Shown here piece after piece: positions 42,700 to 53,289 of a stretch of 64,000 nucleotides of DNA. Positions within the stretch are counted from its first letter, which is position 1; each line of letters begins with the position of its first letter. The stretch covers positions 186,001 through 250,000 of the forward strand of contig JAHDVF020000162.1 in the NCBI GenBank assembly GCA_022606425.2, written 5' to 3'. The notes beneath the pieces are model-generated. The model did no database searches, was not told where the DNA came from, and worked only from the letters and a program-made list of their open reading frames with translations. The translations under genes and the position numbers were made by a program. This DNA is from Lepidostoma basale. Taxonomy: Eukaryota > Arthropoda > Insecta > Trichoptera > Lepidostomatidae.

Positions 42700-44110
42700 A
42701 TGGAAGGCGACGTGTCTGGGAGCACAAAGTGCGAGAGTCCGGGACAATCGGATAGGCTGTTAATGCCATATGTAAAGTCCCAGCTGCAGCCAACTACTTG
42801 GGATACCTACAGAGACGAAGAAAACCTTTTGGATCGATTAAATCTAGAAGAGAGTTTGATGAACCTCACAATTGTCAAGGTCGAATCTCACATAAAGGAT
42901 TTTGCAGATGATGACACGAATAACGCAGATAAGGAATCGGATTCCATGGACCTTATTAATGTCAAGTTGAGCCTCCTGGTATTGAACATAATTTTATACT
43001 CGACAACATATTCTCCGTAGATCTAGAGGTGTCATACAGTAATGTGAAGCAAGAATCTGAAGAAAGAGTTGGGTCTGGCAAGAGTGAAGATTTGAGTGCG
43101 ATAAAATCAGTCCATATACATAAAAAAAACTAAAAAACAATATGCATGTTTGACTTGCAGCGAAACGTCGGTACTTATCACATTTGCACGCTCATTCGAA
43201 AGAAAAACCGGTTACATGCTCAATTTGAAACAAAACGTTCAAAACAAAAATTACTTTAAAACGTCATTTGCGTACTCATTCCGATGTAAAACCATTTGAA
43301 TGTTCAACGTGCAATAAATCGTTTAGAACATCGTCTTTATTAAAAAAACATATGCAGATACATTCAGATGTAAAACCATTTGAATTCTCAAAATGCTACA
43401 AACGGTTTACGAGTGAAGCGCGGTTAATACAACATTCTCAAAGTCACTTGGAACATAAACCGTTTTCATGTTCAAAATGCAATAAAACGTTTAAAAATAA
43501 AGCAGAATTGAATAATCATTTTCGTATTCATTCAGATATAAAATCATTTGAATGTTCTACATGCAACAAACTGTTTAAAATTAAATCAGATTTTAATAAG
43601 CATTTACGCACCCATTCGAATGTAAAACCGTTTAGTTGTGCAACATGCCCAAAATCGTTTAAAACGAAATCACATTTAAATAAACATTCTCTTTCTCATT
43701 CTGATGTAAAACCATTTGCATGTTCAACTTGCAACAAACTGTTTAAATCAATCGAATATTTAAATACGCATTTAGTTTCTCATTCCGATGTAAAATCATT
43801 TGAATGTTCTGTGTGCATCAAACTTTTTAAGACTAAAGTACATTTAAATAATCATTTGCTTGCTCATTCTGATGTAAAGCCATTTGAATGTTCAGAGTGC
43901 AACGCACCGTTTAAAACTAAATCACAAATTATAATGCATTTGATTATTCATTCAGATTTAAAACCATTTCAATGTTCGGTGTGCAATAAATGGTCTAAAT
44001 CAAAAAAAGCTTTAAGAGCTCATTTGCTGACTCATTCAAAACCTTTTGAATGTTCATAGTGCAGAAAACGGTTTGCACTTAGATCGATGTTACTACTACA
44101 TTTGCGAATT
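42700..44110 (+). pseudogene. C2H2 zinc-finger gene 3, broken
   Basis: It starts like its relatives (MEGDVSGSTKCESPGQSDRL, VKVES, SMDLINVK). One base is missing after 42966 (expected AAGATTGAG, found AAGTTGAG), which shifts the frame and ends it at 43020. Several more stops and frameshifts follow to 43267. An open frame 43268-44059 holds nine fingers, one of which has lost its first Cys (FEFSKCYKRF). The last linker is shortened (THSKPFECS) and a TAG replaces the third residue of the final finger. Transcription is possible, but a full protein cannot be made. Confidence 0.88.
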
Positions 44111-44370
44111 CACTAATAAAATAGGGTGCTTTTGTTTCTTGGATTAAAAAGACATTTTCCCACACATTCGGATGTAAGATTGTTTTAATGATTGACTTGC
44201 AGATTTCGGTTTTCGTCGAAATCGGTATTGGTATGACATACGCCTAATCAGGCTTCAGTGTTTGACTAGCTCCAGGCGTTTAAAAGAGAATCACTCAAAA
44301 GGTAGAAGAGAACCAAATATTGCTGACTACAGAATGAAAGGAGAGAGAAATCCGAGCTTCCAGATGGCGT
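44111..44370 (+). pseudogene. Finger remnants downstream of gene 3
   Basis: Reads LKRHFPTHSDVRLF, two stops, then LTCRFRFSSKSVL, matching remnants after gene 2. Finger sequence fades out near 44230. Confidence 0.6.
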
Positions 44371-44480
44371 GGTGTCGACGCGCGTGTATGAATGTTGAAA
44401 CGGGAGTAGTTTTGTCAGGAAAGAACAGTGTTGTGGTCTAATCTTTATGCCTACCCTTCGAGGAAACGGCGTGAATGGTA
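44371..44480 (+). mobile_element. LINE family A 3' tail relic
   Basis: ATGAATGTTGAAACGGGAGT, GTCAGGAAAGAACAGTGTTG and GAGGAAACGGCGTGAATGG without a clear tail. Confidence 0.65.
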
Positions 44481-44904
44481 ACCGGAAAGTGCCAATTATT
44501 TTGTGTTTTAAGTAAATATATAAACATTTGTAATCTTTTAATTATTATATCTATATTTTAATGTTAAAACAATAAAATAGTGACAATATGAATACAATTT
44601 ATTTCTTTTACAGAACAATGTGAAATTCTTTTCTCTTCCCATCGAAAACAGTGTATTTTATGGAATAAAAATAATAATCCCATCATATTCTACAATGCCA
44701 ACCCTAACTTATCTTTCATTCCCTGGCCGAGAAAATCTAAATCTTTATCACAAATTCGCCCTCTTCTTGAGGGGCACTCCAAGTCACACATCATCACATA
44801 ACAACCACAAAATCACATTTCCAACAGACGTAAGAGGAATAGCCAATAGAGTTGAAACTTTATTAGTCATTTATTTAACGATGATACTTGGTGATCATTA
44901 ATTT
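44481..44904. other. No recognised gene
   Basis: A 93-residue frame (44620-44901) has no family I can name and overlaps a repeat-like boundary, so it is not called. Confidence 0.35.
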
Positions 44905-45180
44905 AACGATGATACGCAAATGGCAGTGGATCGGTCACACTCTGAGACGGAACCCAGCCTGCATCGCTCAGGGCGCACTAGACTGGTCCCCTATGGGGGG
45001 AAAGAGAAAGCGAGGCAGACCTAGAGCCACCTGGAGAAGAACCCTGCAGGACGAGGTTAAGGCAGCAGGTCTCACTTGGGACAATGTTAAGCATCAGGCA
45101 TGCGATAGAGTCGGGTGGAGAAGATTCCTTGAGGCCCTATGCACCACGGAGGTGTGACAGGACAAAAAGAAGAAGAAGAC
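44905..45180 (+). mobile_element. LINE family H C-terminal end with AAG tail
   Basis: Reads RKWQWIGHTLRRNPACIAQG, ALDWSPMGGKRKRGRPRATW and AGLTWDNVKHQACDRVGWRR to FLEALCTTEV, a common C-terminal signature of RTE-like LINEs. The tail is AAAAAGAAGAAGAAG. Confidence 0.85.
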
Positions 45181-45740
45181 TTTGAAGGTTATCATTTGTT
45201 CTTTCAAACATAAAAAACTCCTGATTTTTAAAATTAGGTGTCCCCGCTCAAGATTGTTCGCCACAAATGGCCCTTCTGCAGGGCATATAATTATTGTAGG
45301 GTAACATACAGTGACTCCTTACACGAATTTGTTATAGGACGCAGCGGCGCCCCTTCGTCAGCTTCGCTCAAACAATCCCTAGACCCGCCCCCCAACCACG
45401 CAGGACTTACATTAGCTGGAGAATGCACCATTCCAGAAAAAAAGCAAAAGGCAAAAAGTGTATCTAGGCCACATTTAATCCAGTTTAATTTCAATCCATT
45501 ACTGTGTCCCAATCTAACAAAACAAACCAAAATATGGTACATGATTTGATGGCCTATTACAGAATTGTGACAGAGTGTGGGATGGGAGAGAAAACTTGGA
45601 ATGAGGAAAGAAATAAAAAAATCGTAAGCAAACAGAGAAAACAGTCATGGAAACTAGGGACAGGAGCAAAGACAGCGTTGACATGATAATTTGGTCAGTT
45701 TTTGTCTGCGTGAGATACGTAAGTGGCATTAATCACGCAT
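45181..45740. other. No recognised gene
   Basis: Short frames on both strands (for example 45238-45549) overlap each other and match nothing I know. Confidence 0.35.
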
Positions 45741-45998
45741 AAGTTCAACATCAGAGTAAACGGGGCTTTCACTTCTTGGTTTGATATCAAAAAAGGTGTC
45801 AAACAGGGTTATGTGATGTCCCCGTGGTTGTTTAATCTAAGTATACATGGACAAGTGTATGAAAGAATTAGATTGCATAAACGCTGCTGCGAAAATGAAT
45901 GATTTGTCCATCAGCTGTTTGCTATATGCAGACGACGCTGCTTCAATCGCCGACATCATGGACGATCTACAAGTCCAAGTGTCAAGAATGTAAGATAT
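45741..45998 (+). mobile_element. LINE family A fragment around the active site
   Basis: Reads TSWFDIKKGVKQGYVMSPWL, a frameshift, then codons for LLYADDA-like sequence. It ends at the position CQASRM(Y) and runs straight into a finger relic. Confidence 0.75.
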
Positions 45999-46002
45999 GT
46001 TC

Positions 46003-46040
46003 AATGTTCAACGTGCTCCAAATCGTTTAAAAGATAAGAC
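46003..46040 (+). pseudogene. Single-finger relic
   Basis: CAATGTTCAACGTGCTCCAA ATCGTTTAAAAGA encodes QCSTCSKSFKR and then a stop. A stray piece of the zinc-finger family. Confidence 0.6.
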
Positions 46041-46194
46041 TTTTCTTCTTCTTTCACAAGACCCGAGAACGTACTTCTCACTAAAATAATGAGTCCTTTG
46101 AATATCATGTTACTATTTCGGTAATTAATTATAGAATTTTTAAATAAACACTACGAAATTATTGCCGCGTACACACACACTTGGTTCTTTCTTT

Positions 46195-46412
46195 TTGTTA
46201 TATGTTTATGTGATTAAAATAATTGTTAATAGTAAATATTGGTTTCAATCTCATATCACTATACATCCCGGAACACCTTAGAGATCACATACTGATGACA
46301 TTAGCGAACAAACACATGGGCGTGGTACACGTTGTGAGGAGTTGCTTCGAGATCGGGAGTGAGATACGAGTAATCTTCATTTTCACCCCGTGACTGCAAC
46401 TTCTTCGTAACA
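46195..46412 (+). repeat. LTR 4, 3' end only
   Basis: AATATTGGTTTCAATCTCAT to TTCGTAACA matches the last 215 bp of the LTR family. The 5' part is missing. Confidence 0.75.
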
Positions 46413-46499
46413 AGAACAGTAGAGTTATTGACGAAATCGCTCCACAAAAGATGCAATCTACTTTTTGAGGAAAGAAAAGAGAAGGGAATTGAATGTAAT

Positions 46500-46700
46500 A
46501 AAGTAGCCTATATACTCGTATGTTTCGTCGCTTTGATTAAGATCCTTCATGGACCAGGATCGCACAACTGCACCTGGAATCGGGAATCCCTCTGATTGTT
46601 CCGGACTCTCTCGCTCAGTGCTCCCAGACATGTAGTCCTCCATCCTTCTAGATTCAGTTGCGGCTTTGGAGGTCACTGGACATGCAAGCACAGCAATCTA
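46500..46700 (-). pseudogene. N-terminal fragment of another zinc-finger family member
   Basis: The minus strand reads MEDYMSGSTERESPEQSEGF PIPGAVV preceded by the family's conserved 5' flank (TGTCCAGTGACCTCCAAAGC). After about 30 codons the similarity ends. It points the opposite way to the working genes. Confidence 0.8.
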
Positions 46701-46814
46701 TTTAGTAACAAGAAATGAAATTGTTAGGAGCTTGTTGTTGTCACGGGGGTAAAAACTGAATCTCAAACACTTCCCAACGTTTGCCTATGTTATTTGCCAA
46801 TGTTAATATTATGT

Positions 46815-47500
46815 TATTTGAGATATGCTCCGGGATGTATTATGATATGAAATTGAAACCAATATTTACTATTTAAAATTACATTTGATTAACAAAACAT
46901 ACAATAGAAAAGAAAAAGAAAGATTACTTAAAAACTAAAGAGGACTTACATGCTATTCGTTGGCCAACGAATTAGCACTAACGAAGGCGATGATCTGCGG
47001 CGTGGACCGACGCTGACGCTGTCGTGGCCAGCACGAGGACTGCGAGAGGCTGCACGGCACATCACGCGGATGATGGACCGCGGAGGGCACGGGTCTCCTT
47101 CGCAGCGACAGCAGTGGTCAGCATCAGGCCCCAATGGTGATAAGCTGGCGCCATGGTTGCTGGCGCCATGCGGCGCGTATATCGCGATTTTCTCCTTCAG
47201 ATTATCTCCCCAGCGTTCCTCTACCTCCACCTGAGTCCGGTGTGTAAGAGAGCTGCGTCGCTTTTCGAGAGCTGAGTTGAAAAAAATCGCAAGGCGGGGT
47301 TAGATCACGCCCCCCCCCCCAAAGTGTTGCCACTCACAAAATTGTCACTTACGTTATTATAGTTTTTCATTGTCTAATCACAAATTTAAATTAATCTTAA
47401 CTAAGATTAAACAAGCCTTCCGAGAGAAAACGTATTTTCTGCTATGTAAAAATTGTCTAGTGCAATCTCACCGAGTATGCCATGAAACATGGCTATATCA
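46815..47500 (-). repeat. LTR 5, partial
   Basis: The right end is TGGCTATATCA (the LTR start on the minus strand). The left end stops inside the AATATTGG region, so the 3' end is missing. Opposing frames at 46946-47234 are by-products of the GC-rich block. Confidence 0.78.
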
Positions 47501-47647
47501 AAATGTTCAAAGTCGTTATTGACAGATACCTTATCAGAAACGATTTAATTTATAATGAGATGGTTCGAATGTATCTCGACAGATGTCCATTTATCGGCTC
47601 GCGAAATAGCGACTGATGACAGATTTCTGATTTCCGATCGCACATTT

Positions 47648-48472
47648 TGTTACGAATTAGTTGCTGTGACGGGGTGAAAATGAAGATTACTCGTATCTCA
47701 CTCCCGATCTCGAAGCAATTCCTCACAACGTGTACCATGCCCATGTGTTTATTCGCTAATGTCATCAGTATGTGATCTCTGAGGTGTTCCGGGATGTATA
47801 GTGATATGAGATTGAAACCAATATTTACTATTTACAATTAACGATGGCGGCGAGGACCGACGCTGACGGAAGCCGGCGCGACGGCGCGGCTGGTTAGCAC
47901 GAGGACTGCCAGAGGCTGCACGGCACAGAAGGATGCCCGGCGTCCACTTCCATCTCCCGGGCTGAGGGGCATCACGCAGATGATGGACCGCGGAGGGCAC
48001 GGGTCTTCTTCACAGCGACAGCGGTGGCCAGCATCAAGCCCCAATGGTGATTAGCTGGCGCCATGCGGGACTCACTACTGACGACTTTTTAGAATACGTC
48101 CCCGGCGCGCGGCCGGGGAGATGCTCCTTCCCGAGGGCCGGAGAACGAACTGACTGCCTGACGATTCGAGCTCCAAATCGCAGGGTGAGGGGGTTAGGTC
48201 ACCCCCCCCCCCCCCAAAGTGTTGCCGTTCGGCATAATTCGGCCCGGCAGTACTTACGAAAATTGCGATACCGGGGCAGAACGCTATTTTTCTAATCACA
48301 ATTGTCACTTCACTTCTTTAAACGCTATTATTGTTTTTAAATTGTCTTATCACTAATTAAAATTAAACTTAACTTAGATCAAACAAGCCTCCAGAGAGAA
48401 AACGTATTTTCGGTCATATAAAATTTGTCTAGTGCAATCTCACCTATTATGCCATGAAACATGGCTATATCA
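47648..48472 (-). repeat. Solo LTR 6 (825 bp, target duplication ATTT)
   Basis: Plus-strand ends are TGTTACGAA and GGCTATATCA, the complement of TGATATAGCC..TTCGTAACA. ATTT is found at 47644-47647 and 48473-48476. It lies 65 bp before the promoter motif pair of zinc-finger gene 4. Confidence 0.85.
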
Positions 48473-48536
48473 ATTTCTTTCCTCTTGTATGATGAATATT
48501 TAACAAAAAAAAAAGTTATTTGTAATACGATGTTTT

Positions 48537-48567
48537 GTCTATGAAAAGACGCAAAAAATGTCTATGG
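48537..48567 (+). promoter_or_regulatory. Paired GTCTATGA/GTCTATGG motif upstream of zinc-finger gene 4
   Basis: Copies at 48537 and 48560, 23 bp apart, 235-265 bp before the ATG. Confidence 0.5.
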
Positions 48568-48801
48568 ATATGATCTTATTGAAATCAGGAATCTGTCATC
48601 GGTCCCCATCACGGGACGCGATAATATGACATCTGTCGCGATGCATTCGAACCATCTTATTATAAATTAATACATTTCTGATACGGTGTCGCGTGTTCAA
48701 TTGCCGCAAGTCAATATCGACCCTGAACGTTTCATTTCGTGTAACAGGTTTGCTGTGTTTGCGTGTCCAGTGACCTCCAGAACCGTACCTGAATCTAGAG
48801 G

Positions 48802-50271
48802 ATGGAGGAACACACGTCTGGGAGAACCAAGCGAGAGAGTGCGGAACACACGGAGGGTGTGTTATTACCTCGTGTTAAGTCTGAGCCGGAACCGGCTACC
48901 TGGGATGTCAGCGGAGACGGCGATAACATTTCGGAGCGACTAAATCTAGAAACGAGTTCGATGAACATCACAAATGTCAATGTCGAGTCCCTCAAAATCG
49001 AAATCGATTTTAAAGATGATGAAAAGAATAACTTAGACTTAGAAAATGATTCGATGGACCCCATGAATGTCAAGATTGAGCCACCCGATAGTGAAAGCGA
49101 TAATATACACGACGACACGTTCTCAGTAGAAATAGATGTGTCATACATTAAGATGCAAGATCCTAAGTCTGGAAACAAACTATTTGAAATTAAGACAAAT
49201 TTAAAAAGTAATGCGTTTAATCAGTCACGCGTAAAAGCAGAGGACTACATATCTGGGAGCACCGAGCGAACGAGTGCGGAACAATCGGAGGGTGCGTTAT
49301 TGCCTCGTGTTCAGTCTGAGCCGGAACCGGCTACCTGGGAAGTCAGCGGAGACGACGATAACATTTCGGAGCGACTTAACCTAGAAACGAGTTCGTTGAG
49401 CATCACAACTGTCAAGGTTGAGTCTCTCAGTATTGAAACCGATTTTAAAGAGGGTGACGTAAATAACGAATATATAGGAAATGATTCAATGGACCCAACT
49501 AATGTAAAACTATTTGAATGTTCAACATGCAAAAAACCGTTCAAAACGATAACATTATTAAAACGTCATTATCTTTCTCATTCAAATGTTAAACTATTTG
49601 ATTGTTTAACGTGCAACAAATCGTTCAGATTGAAAACACATTTAAAACTCCATTTAGTTGCACATTCTAATGTAAAACTATTTGAATGTTCAACATGCAA
49701 CAAACCGTTCAAAACGATAACATTATTAAAACGTCATTATCTTTCTCATTCAAATGTTAAACTATTTGATTGTTTAACGTGCAACAAAGCGTTCAGAACG
49801 AAAACACATTTAAAAACCCATTTCCTTACACATTCTAATGTAAAACTATTTGAATGTTCAACATGCAACAAACCGTTTAAGTCGAAACAATATTTAACAC
49901 GTCATTTAATTTCTCATTTGGATGTTAAACTATTTGATTGCTTAACGTGCAACAAATCGTTCAAAGCGAAAAAATATTTAAAAAGACATTTTATTAGTCA
50001 TGAAGATGTCAGACTATTTGAATGTTCAACTTGCAACAAATTTTTTAAAACCAAAGGAGAATTAAGCATTCATGTTAAAACTCATTCTGCTGTAAAACTT
50101 TTTAAATGTTCCACGTGCTTCAAATCGTTTAATTTAAAATCACTTTTAAAATATCATTTGCTTACTCATTCAGATGTTAGACCATTCAAATGTTCAACAT
50201 GCAGCAAATCGTATAAAACAAAAAAGCATTTAAAATCGCATACAAAAATTCATTCCAATGTAAGATCGTAA
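48802..50271 (+). CDS. C2H2 zinc-finger protein 4 (489 aa, 9 fingers, duplicated N-terminal module)
   Basis: A probable nuclear DNA-binding protein. The ATG follows CTAGAGG at the same point as in the relatives. The acidic module occurs twice: residues 1-140 and again at about 147-235 (DYISGSTERTSAEQSEGALL, EPATWEVSGDDDNISERLNL, VKVES). The second copy runs straight from SMDPTNVK into the first finger. The original start codon of the inner copy has become GCA. Nine C2H2 fingers occupy residues 240 to the end. Fingers 1-2 and 3-4 are a near-identical 168 bp duplication. Linkers are HSNVKLF rather than TGEKP. AATAAA lies at 50328-50333. Single exon. Confidence 0.93.
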   Translation: MEEHTSGRTKRESAEHTEGVLLPRVKSEPEPATWDVSGDGDNISERLNLETSSMNITNVNVESLKIEIDFKDDEKNNLDLENDSMDPMNVKIEPPDSESDNIHDDTFSVEIDVSYIKMQDPKSGNKLFEIKTNLKSNAFNQSRVKAEDYISGSTERTSAEQSEGALLPRVQSEPEPATWEVSGDDDNISERLNLETSSLSITTVKVESLSIETDFKEGDVNNEYIGNDSMDPTNVKLFECSTCKKPFKTITLLKRHYLSHSNVKLFDCLTCNKSFRLKTHLKLHLVAHSNVKLFECSTCNKPFKTITLLKRHYLSHSNVKLFDCLTCNKAFRTKTHLKTHFLTHSNVKLFECSTCNKPFKSKQYLTRHLISHLDVKLFDCLTCNKSFKAKKYLKRHFISHEDVRLFECSTCNKFFKTKGELSIHVKTHSAVKLFKCSTCFKSFNLKSLLKYHLLTHSDVRPFKCSTCSKSYKTKKHLKSHTKIHSNVRS

Positions 50272-50327
50272 TTGTTTTAAAAACTTTCATACCTAAATGT
50301 TGTAAAAATATAATATTTCGTGCAAAT

Positions 50328-50333
50328 AATAAA
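50328..50333 (+). terminator. Polyadenylation signal AATAAA after zinc-finger gene 4
   Basis: Canonical hexamer 57 bp after the stop codon. Confidence 0.5.
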
Positions 50334-50629
50334 CAAATATCTCGTGATGATAACTTTGTTTTATTTTGATGAATTACAATTTTTAAAGAAGAAGAATAAT
50401 TGATTTTTGAGACCCCACTGCATGATGTTCCAAATTTGACCACTAGATAATCATAATCCTAACTGCATGTTGTTCCAAATTTGTTACAAATTGTTTTATT
50501 CCGTATATGTTTTCTAAAAAACATTGTTTTTTGTGTTTTTCCCAGGTTAGATTTGTTGTTTAAAATGAATCTTTTTAGATGCATTTAAAAATTCCATGCA
50601 GTAGAGGGTTAAATTGAATTTTTTTTACT

Positions 50630-51000
50630 CATTAACATATAAAATCGTTTAAATGTTAAAGGTGCAAGAAACCGTTTAAAACATACCAAGCATTGAAAGA
50701 GCATTTTTTTTTCATTCGGTCGAATAGCTATGTGAATGTTCGAAGTGCAAATAATGTATTTAAAACAATATTAGCTTTCCAAACGCCATTTCTTTTGCAT
50801 CAAACTGTTCATAAGAAAATCGACATTAAATGACTATAGTTCACCTATTGATTGTTCAGTATACAATTAACTGTTAAAAACTAAATCACATTTATAAGGA
50901 CACAATCTTTCTCACTAGATATAATAACGTTTAAATCTTCAAAGTGCAATAAACCGTTTAATACAAATTCAAAACTAAAATGCCACGATACAGGGAGGGG
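50630..51000 (+). pseudogene. Decayed zinc-finger array
   Basis: Words such as AAACCGTTTAAAACATACCA, TGTGAATGTTCGAAGTGCAA and AAGTGCAATAAACCGTTTAA (like the end of gene 5) are spread through stops and frameshifts. Four or five finger remnants can be traced. Confidence 0.75.
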
Positions 51001-51045
51001 ATCCCCTTTGTTATTCAGTATATGTCCTCCTTGTTAATTAGTATA

Positions 51046-51956
51046 CGAGGTCTGTTCAAAAAGTATCCGACTTTTATTCATAAAAACAACATTTATTGAG
51101 GTACAATCAAATGACACTAATCCCCTTCAAAGTAGTCCCCTTGAGCTGCTACACACTTCTCCCAGCGGTTCTGCCATTGCCAGAAGCAACGCTGGAAAGA
51201 CTGTTTTGGTATGGCGCGCAGGTGGTCCGTCGCAACGTTCATGATGTCTTCCCTGGTCTGAAATCTGGTCCCTTTCAAAGGCATTTTCAGCTGGGGAAAA
51301 AGCCAGAAATCACAGGGAGCGATTGGGATCATTGATCACAGTCTGCAGCATGTCCTGTGCGATCTCCACAGGAAGTTACTTCTGCTCAATTGTCAGCAAC
51401 TTTGGCACAAATTTTGCTGAGACCCCTCTGTGGGCCAAATCTTCAGTTAAAATGGAATGAATGGATCCAACACTAATGCTCACTTCATCAGCAAGTTCTC
51501 TGGTCGTTATTCGACGATCCTGCATCACCAGGGTCCTTACTTGATTAATGACAACATCATTTTTGGATGTAGAGGGCCTACCGGATCGTGCTTCACTCTG
51601 ATGAGCGGCCACCTTTAAAGCGGTTATACCACTCCTTTATCTGTGTAGTGCCCATTGCTTCGTTCCCCGTTTTGCAGATACTTTTCACTTGAGAATCCCC
51701 AAGCTTTAAACAAAATTTGTTGCAGTAACGTTGTTCAACTTTTTCTGTCATTTTGTTAAAACTAAAATCCCACGACAATAGCGTACACGTGCTCACTCTT
51801 CAACGGCGTGGCAGCGACTGAGTGGCGCTGTGGACGTGAAAAAAATTGAGCATGCGCACTAGGTATACCTACAAACGGTCATCTAAGCTCCGCCCTCAAA
51901 GCGTTATTTGTTTTGCCAATAAAAATAATGGTCGGATACTTCTTAAACAGACCTCG
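51046..51956 (-). mobile_element. mariner-type transposon with catalytic core deleted
   Basis: Flanked by TA (51044-51045 and 51957-51958), with inverted ends CGAGGTCTGTTCAAAAAGTA and, from the right, CGAGGTCTGTTTAAGAAGTA. The minus strand encodes the two helix-turn-helix parts (EQRYCNKFCLKLGDSQVKSI; ITTRELADEVSISVGSIHSI), the linker SAKFVPKLLTIEQK, and the C-terminal end (IAPCDFWLFPQLKMPLKGTR to DYFEGD). The segment between QTVINDPN and APCDFWLFP is gone, and with it the first two catalytic Asp residues. About 911 bp against the usual 1.3 kb. Non-autonomous. Confidence 0.93.
51117..51796 (-). pseudogene. mariner transposase remnants
   Basis: Frames 51593-51796, 51376-51612 and 51117-51332 are successive parts of one transposase separated by frameshifts, a stop after LTIEQK and the internal deletion. 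Confidence 0.9.
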
Positions 51957-52149
51957 TATGTAAATTTTAAAATTGGAAAGAGATTTTTCATACTTTGAAC
52001 GATCAATATGTAAGATAAGGTCATTTATTGCCTATTTTCTTTGGAAAACATTTTTACTATAATAATAACTCCCAGAATAACTCCTCGCAGACTGAGACAA
52101 CAACTTTCTTTTCATTCCATTCGGTTCATATTTTTAATAATATTCTAAA

Positions 52150-52733
52150 TAATTGACGTAATTCTAAGAATACTTCTTCTTTTAATAGATCTGACGATCT
52201 GGGACACAGAAATCATGTCTCGTGGAATAATGTCTCCATCTTATAGGCGATATTCCAGGTGGGCGGTGAACGTAGAGGATTTCATAAGCATCTGTTTATG
52301 CGAGTCTGTCACTACGGGTTACATGATCCCTCCAGTATCTTCTTCTGGATCTACCTACCCAGCAATATCCCCTATTTCGCAAGTTATTCTTATATCTGCG
52401 TTGTGGACACGATCTCGGAGAGTTTTTCCAGTCATCTCAGATGTTCTTAGTTGACCCTTGGTTCACACAGTGTCGGCACGCGTATCTACAGAATACGTCA
52501 TGATAGGTCGCACGCATGTCTAATAAATTCTGACCTTGCTGTCAATACGCATGTGCTTGTTCTTCTAGACCAGATTCTTCAGACATCCTGACACGGCAGA
52601 GGCTTTACTGACTTGTTCTCGTACTTCGGTATAAAGGTCATTTTGGCTGTAGATCTCTACTCCCAAATATCTGAAACTCATTACTTGCTCCACAGGTATA
52701 TCACCAACAGTCAGCTTACATCTTATACGTAAC
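52150..52733 (-). mobile_element. LINE family E fragment
   Basis: The minus strand has CKLTVGDIPVEQVMSFRYLG, MRIDSKVRIY, stop, then CVRPIMTYS and GKTLRDRVHNADIR, in several frames. Confidence 0.72.
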
Positions 52734-52736
52734 AAC

Positions 52737-53212
52737 AAACCATCACGCCGTTTCCCCGCAGGGGTAGGCAGAGAGAATGGACTGCCACACTACAGCGAGT
52801 CATACACGCACGTTGATTCTTCCGGCTCCTGACATGACCAACCTTTAAAATTTGATTAAATTGGTCTTGCCATGTTTTCCTCGGTCTCCCTCGACTCCGT
52901 ACTCCATTTACATCGTTAACATATACTTTTTAAACCATTCTTTCTTCCCCCATGCGCTCTATATGTCAGAACCAACGTAGCGATCCTCTCATAATTTTGT
53001 TCATAATACCTTCTTCCGCTCTACATTCCTTTCTAATATCAGCATTTGAGATTGTGTAGTACATCGTTCTACCACACATAGGTCTTAGGGACCTCATCTC
53101 TACTGCATTTATTCTGCTCTCATCTTTCTTCTGCCAGTTACATGCTTCGCTTCCATACATAAGGGTTGGGACCAGAACTCCATTGTGAACGGCCATTTTC
53201 GCTTTCATTTAT
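52737..53212 (-). mobile_element. LINE family A 3' part (TTG tail)
   Basis: The minus frame 52966-53208 starts MKAKMAVHNGVLVPTLMYGS. The 3' region has lost about 60 bp near 52795, and the tail is AACAACAAACC on the plus strand. Confidence 0.83.
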
Positions 53213-53289
53213 TTCTAATATGTTATGCTTGTTGTTTTAGAATTCCTGTCAAAACAAAAACCCTAATTTAACTTTAATTCAATGAACAA

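Noticed and set aside
48795..49544. Minus-strand frames opposite zinc-finger genes 1, 4 and 5
   Set aside because: They mirror the acidic N-terminal module of the plus-strand genes and have no independent support.
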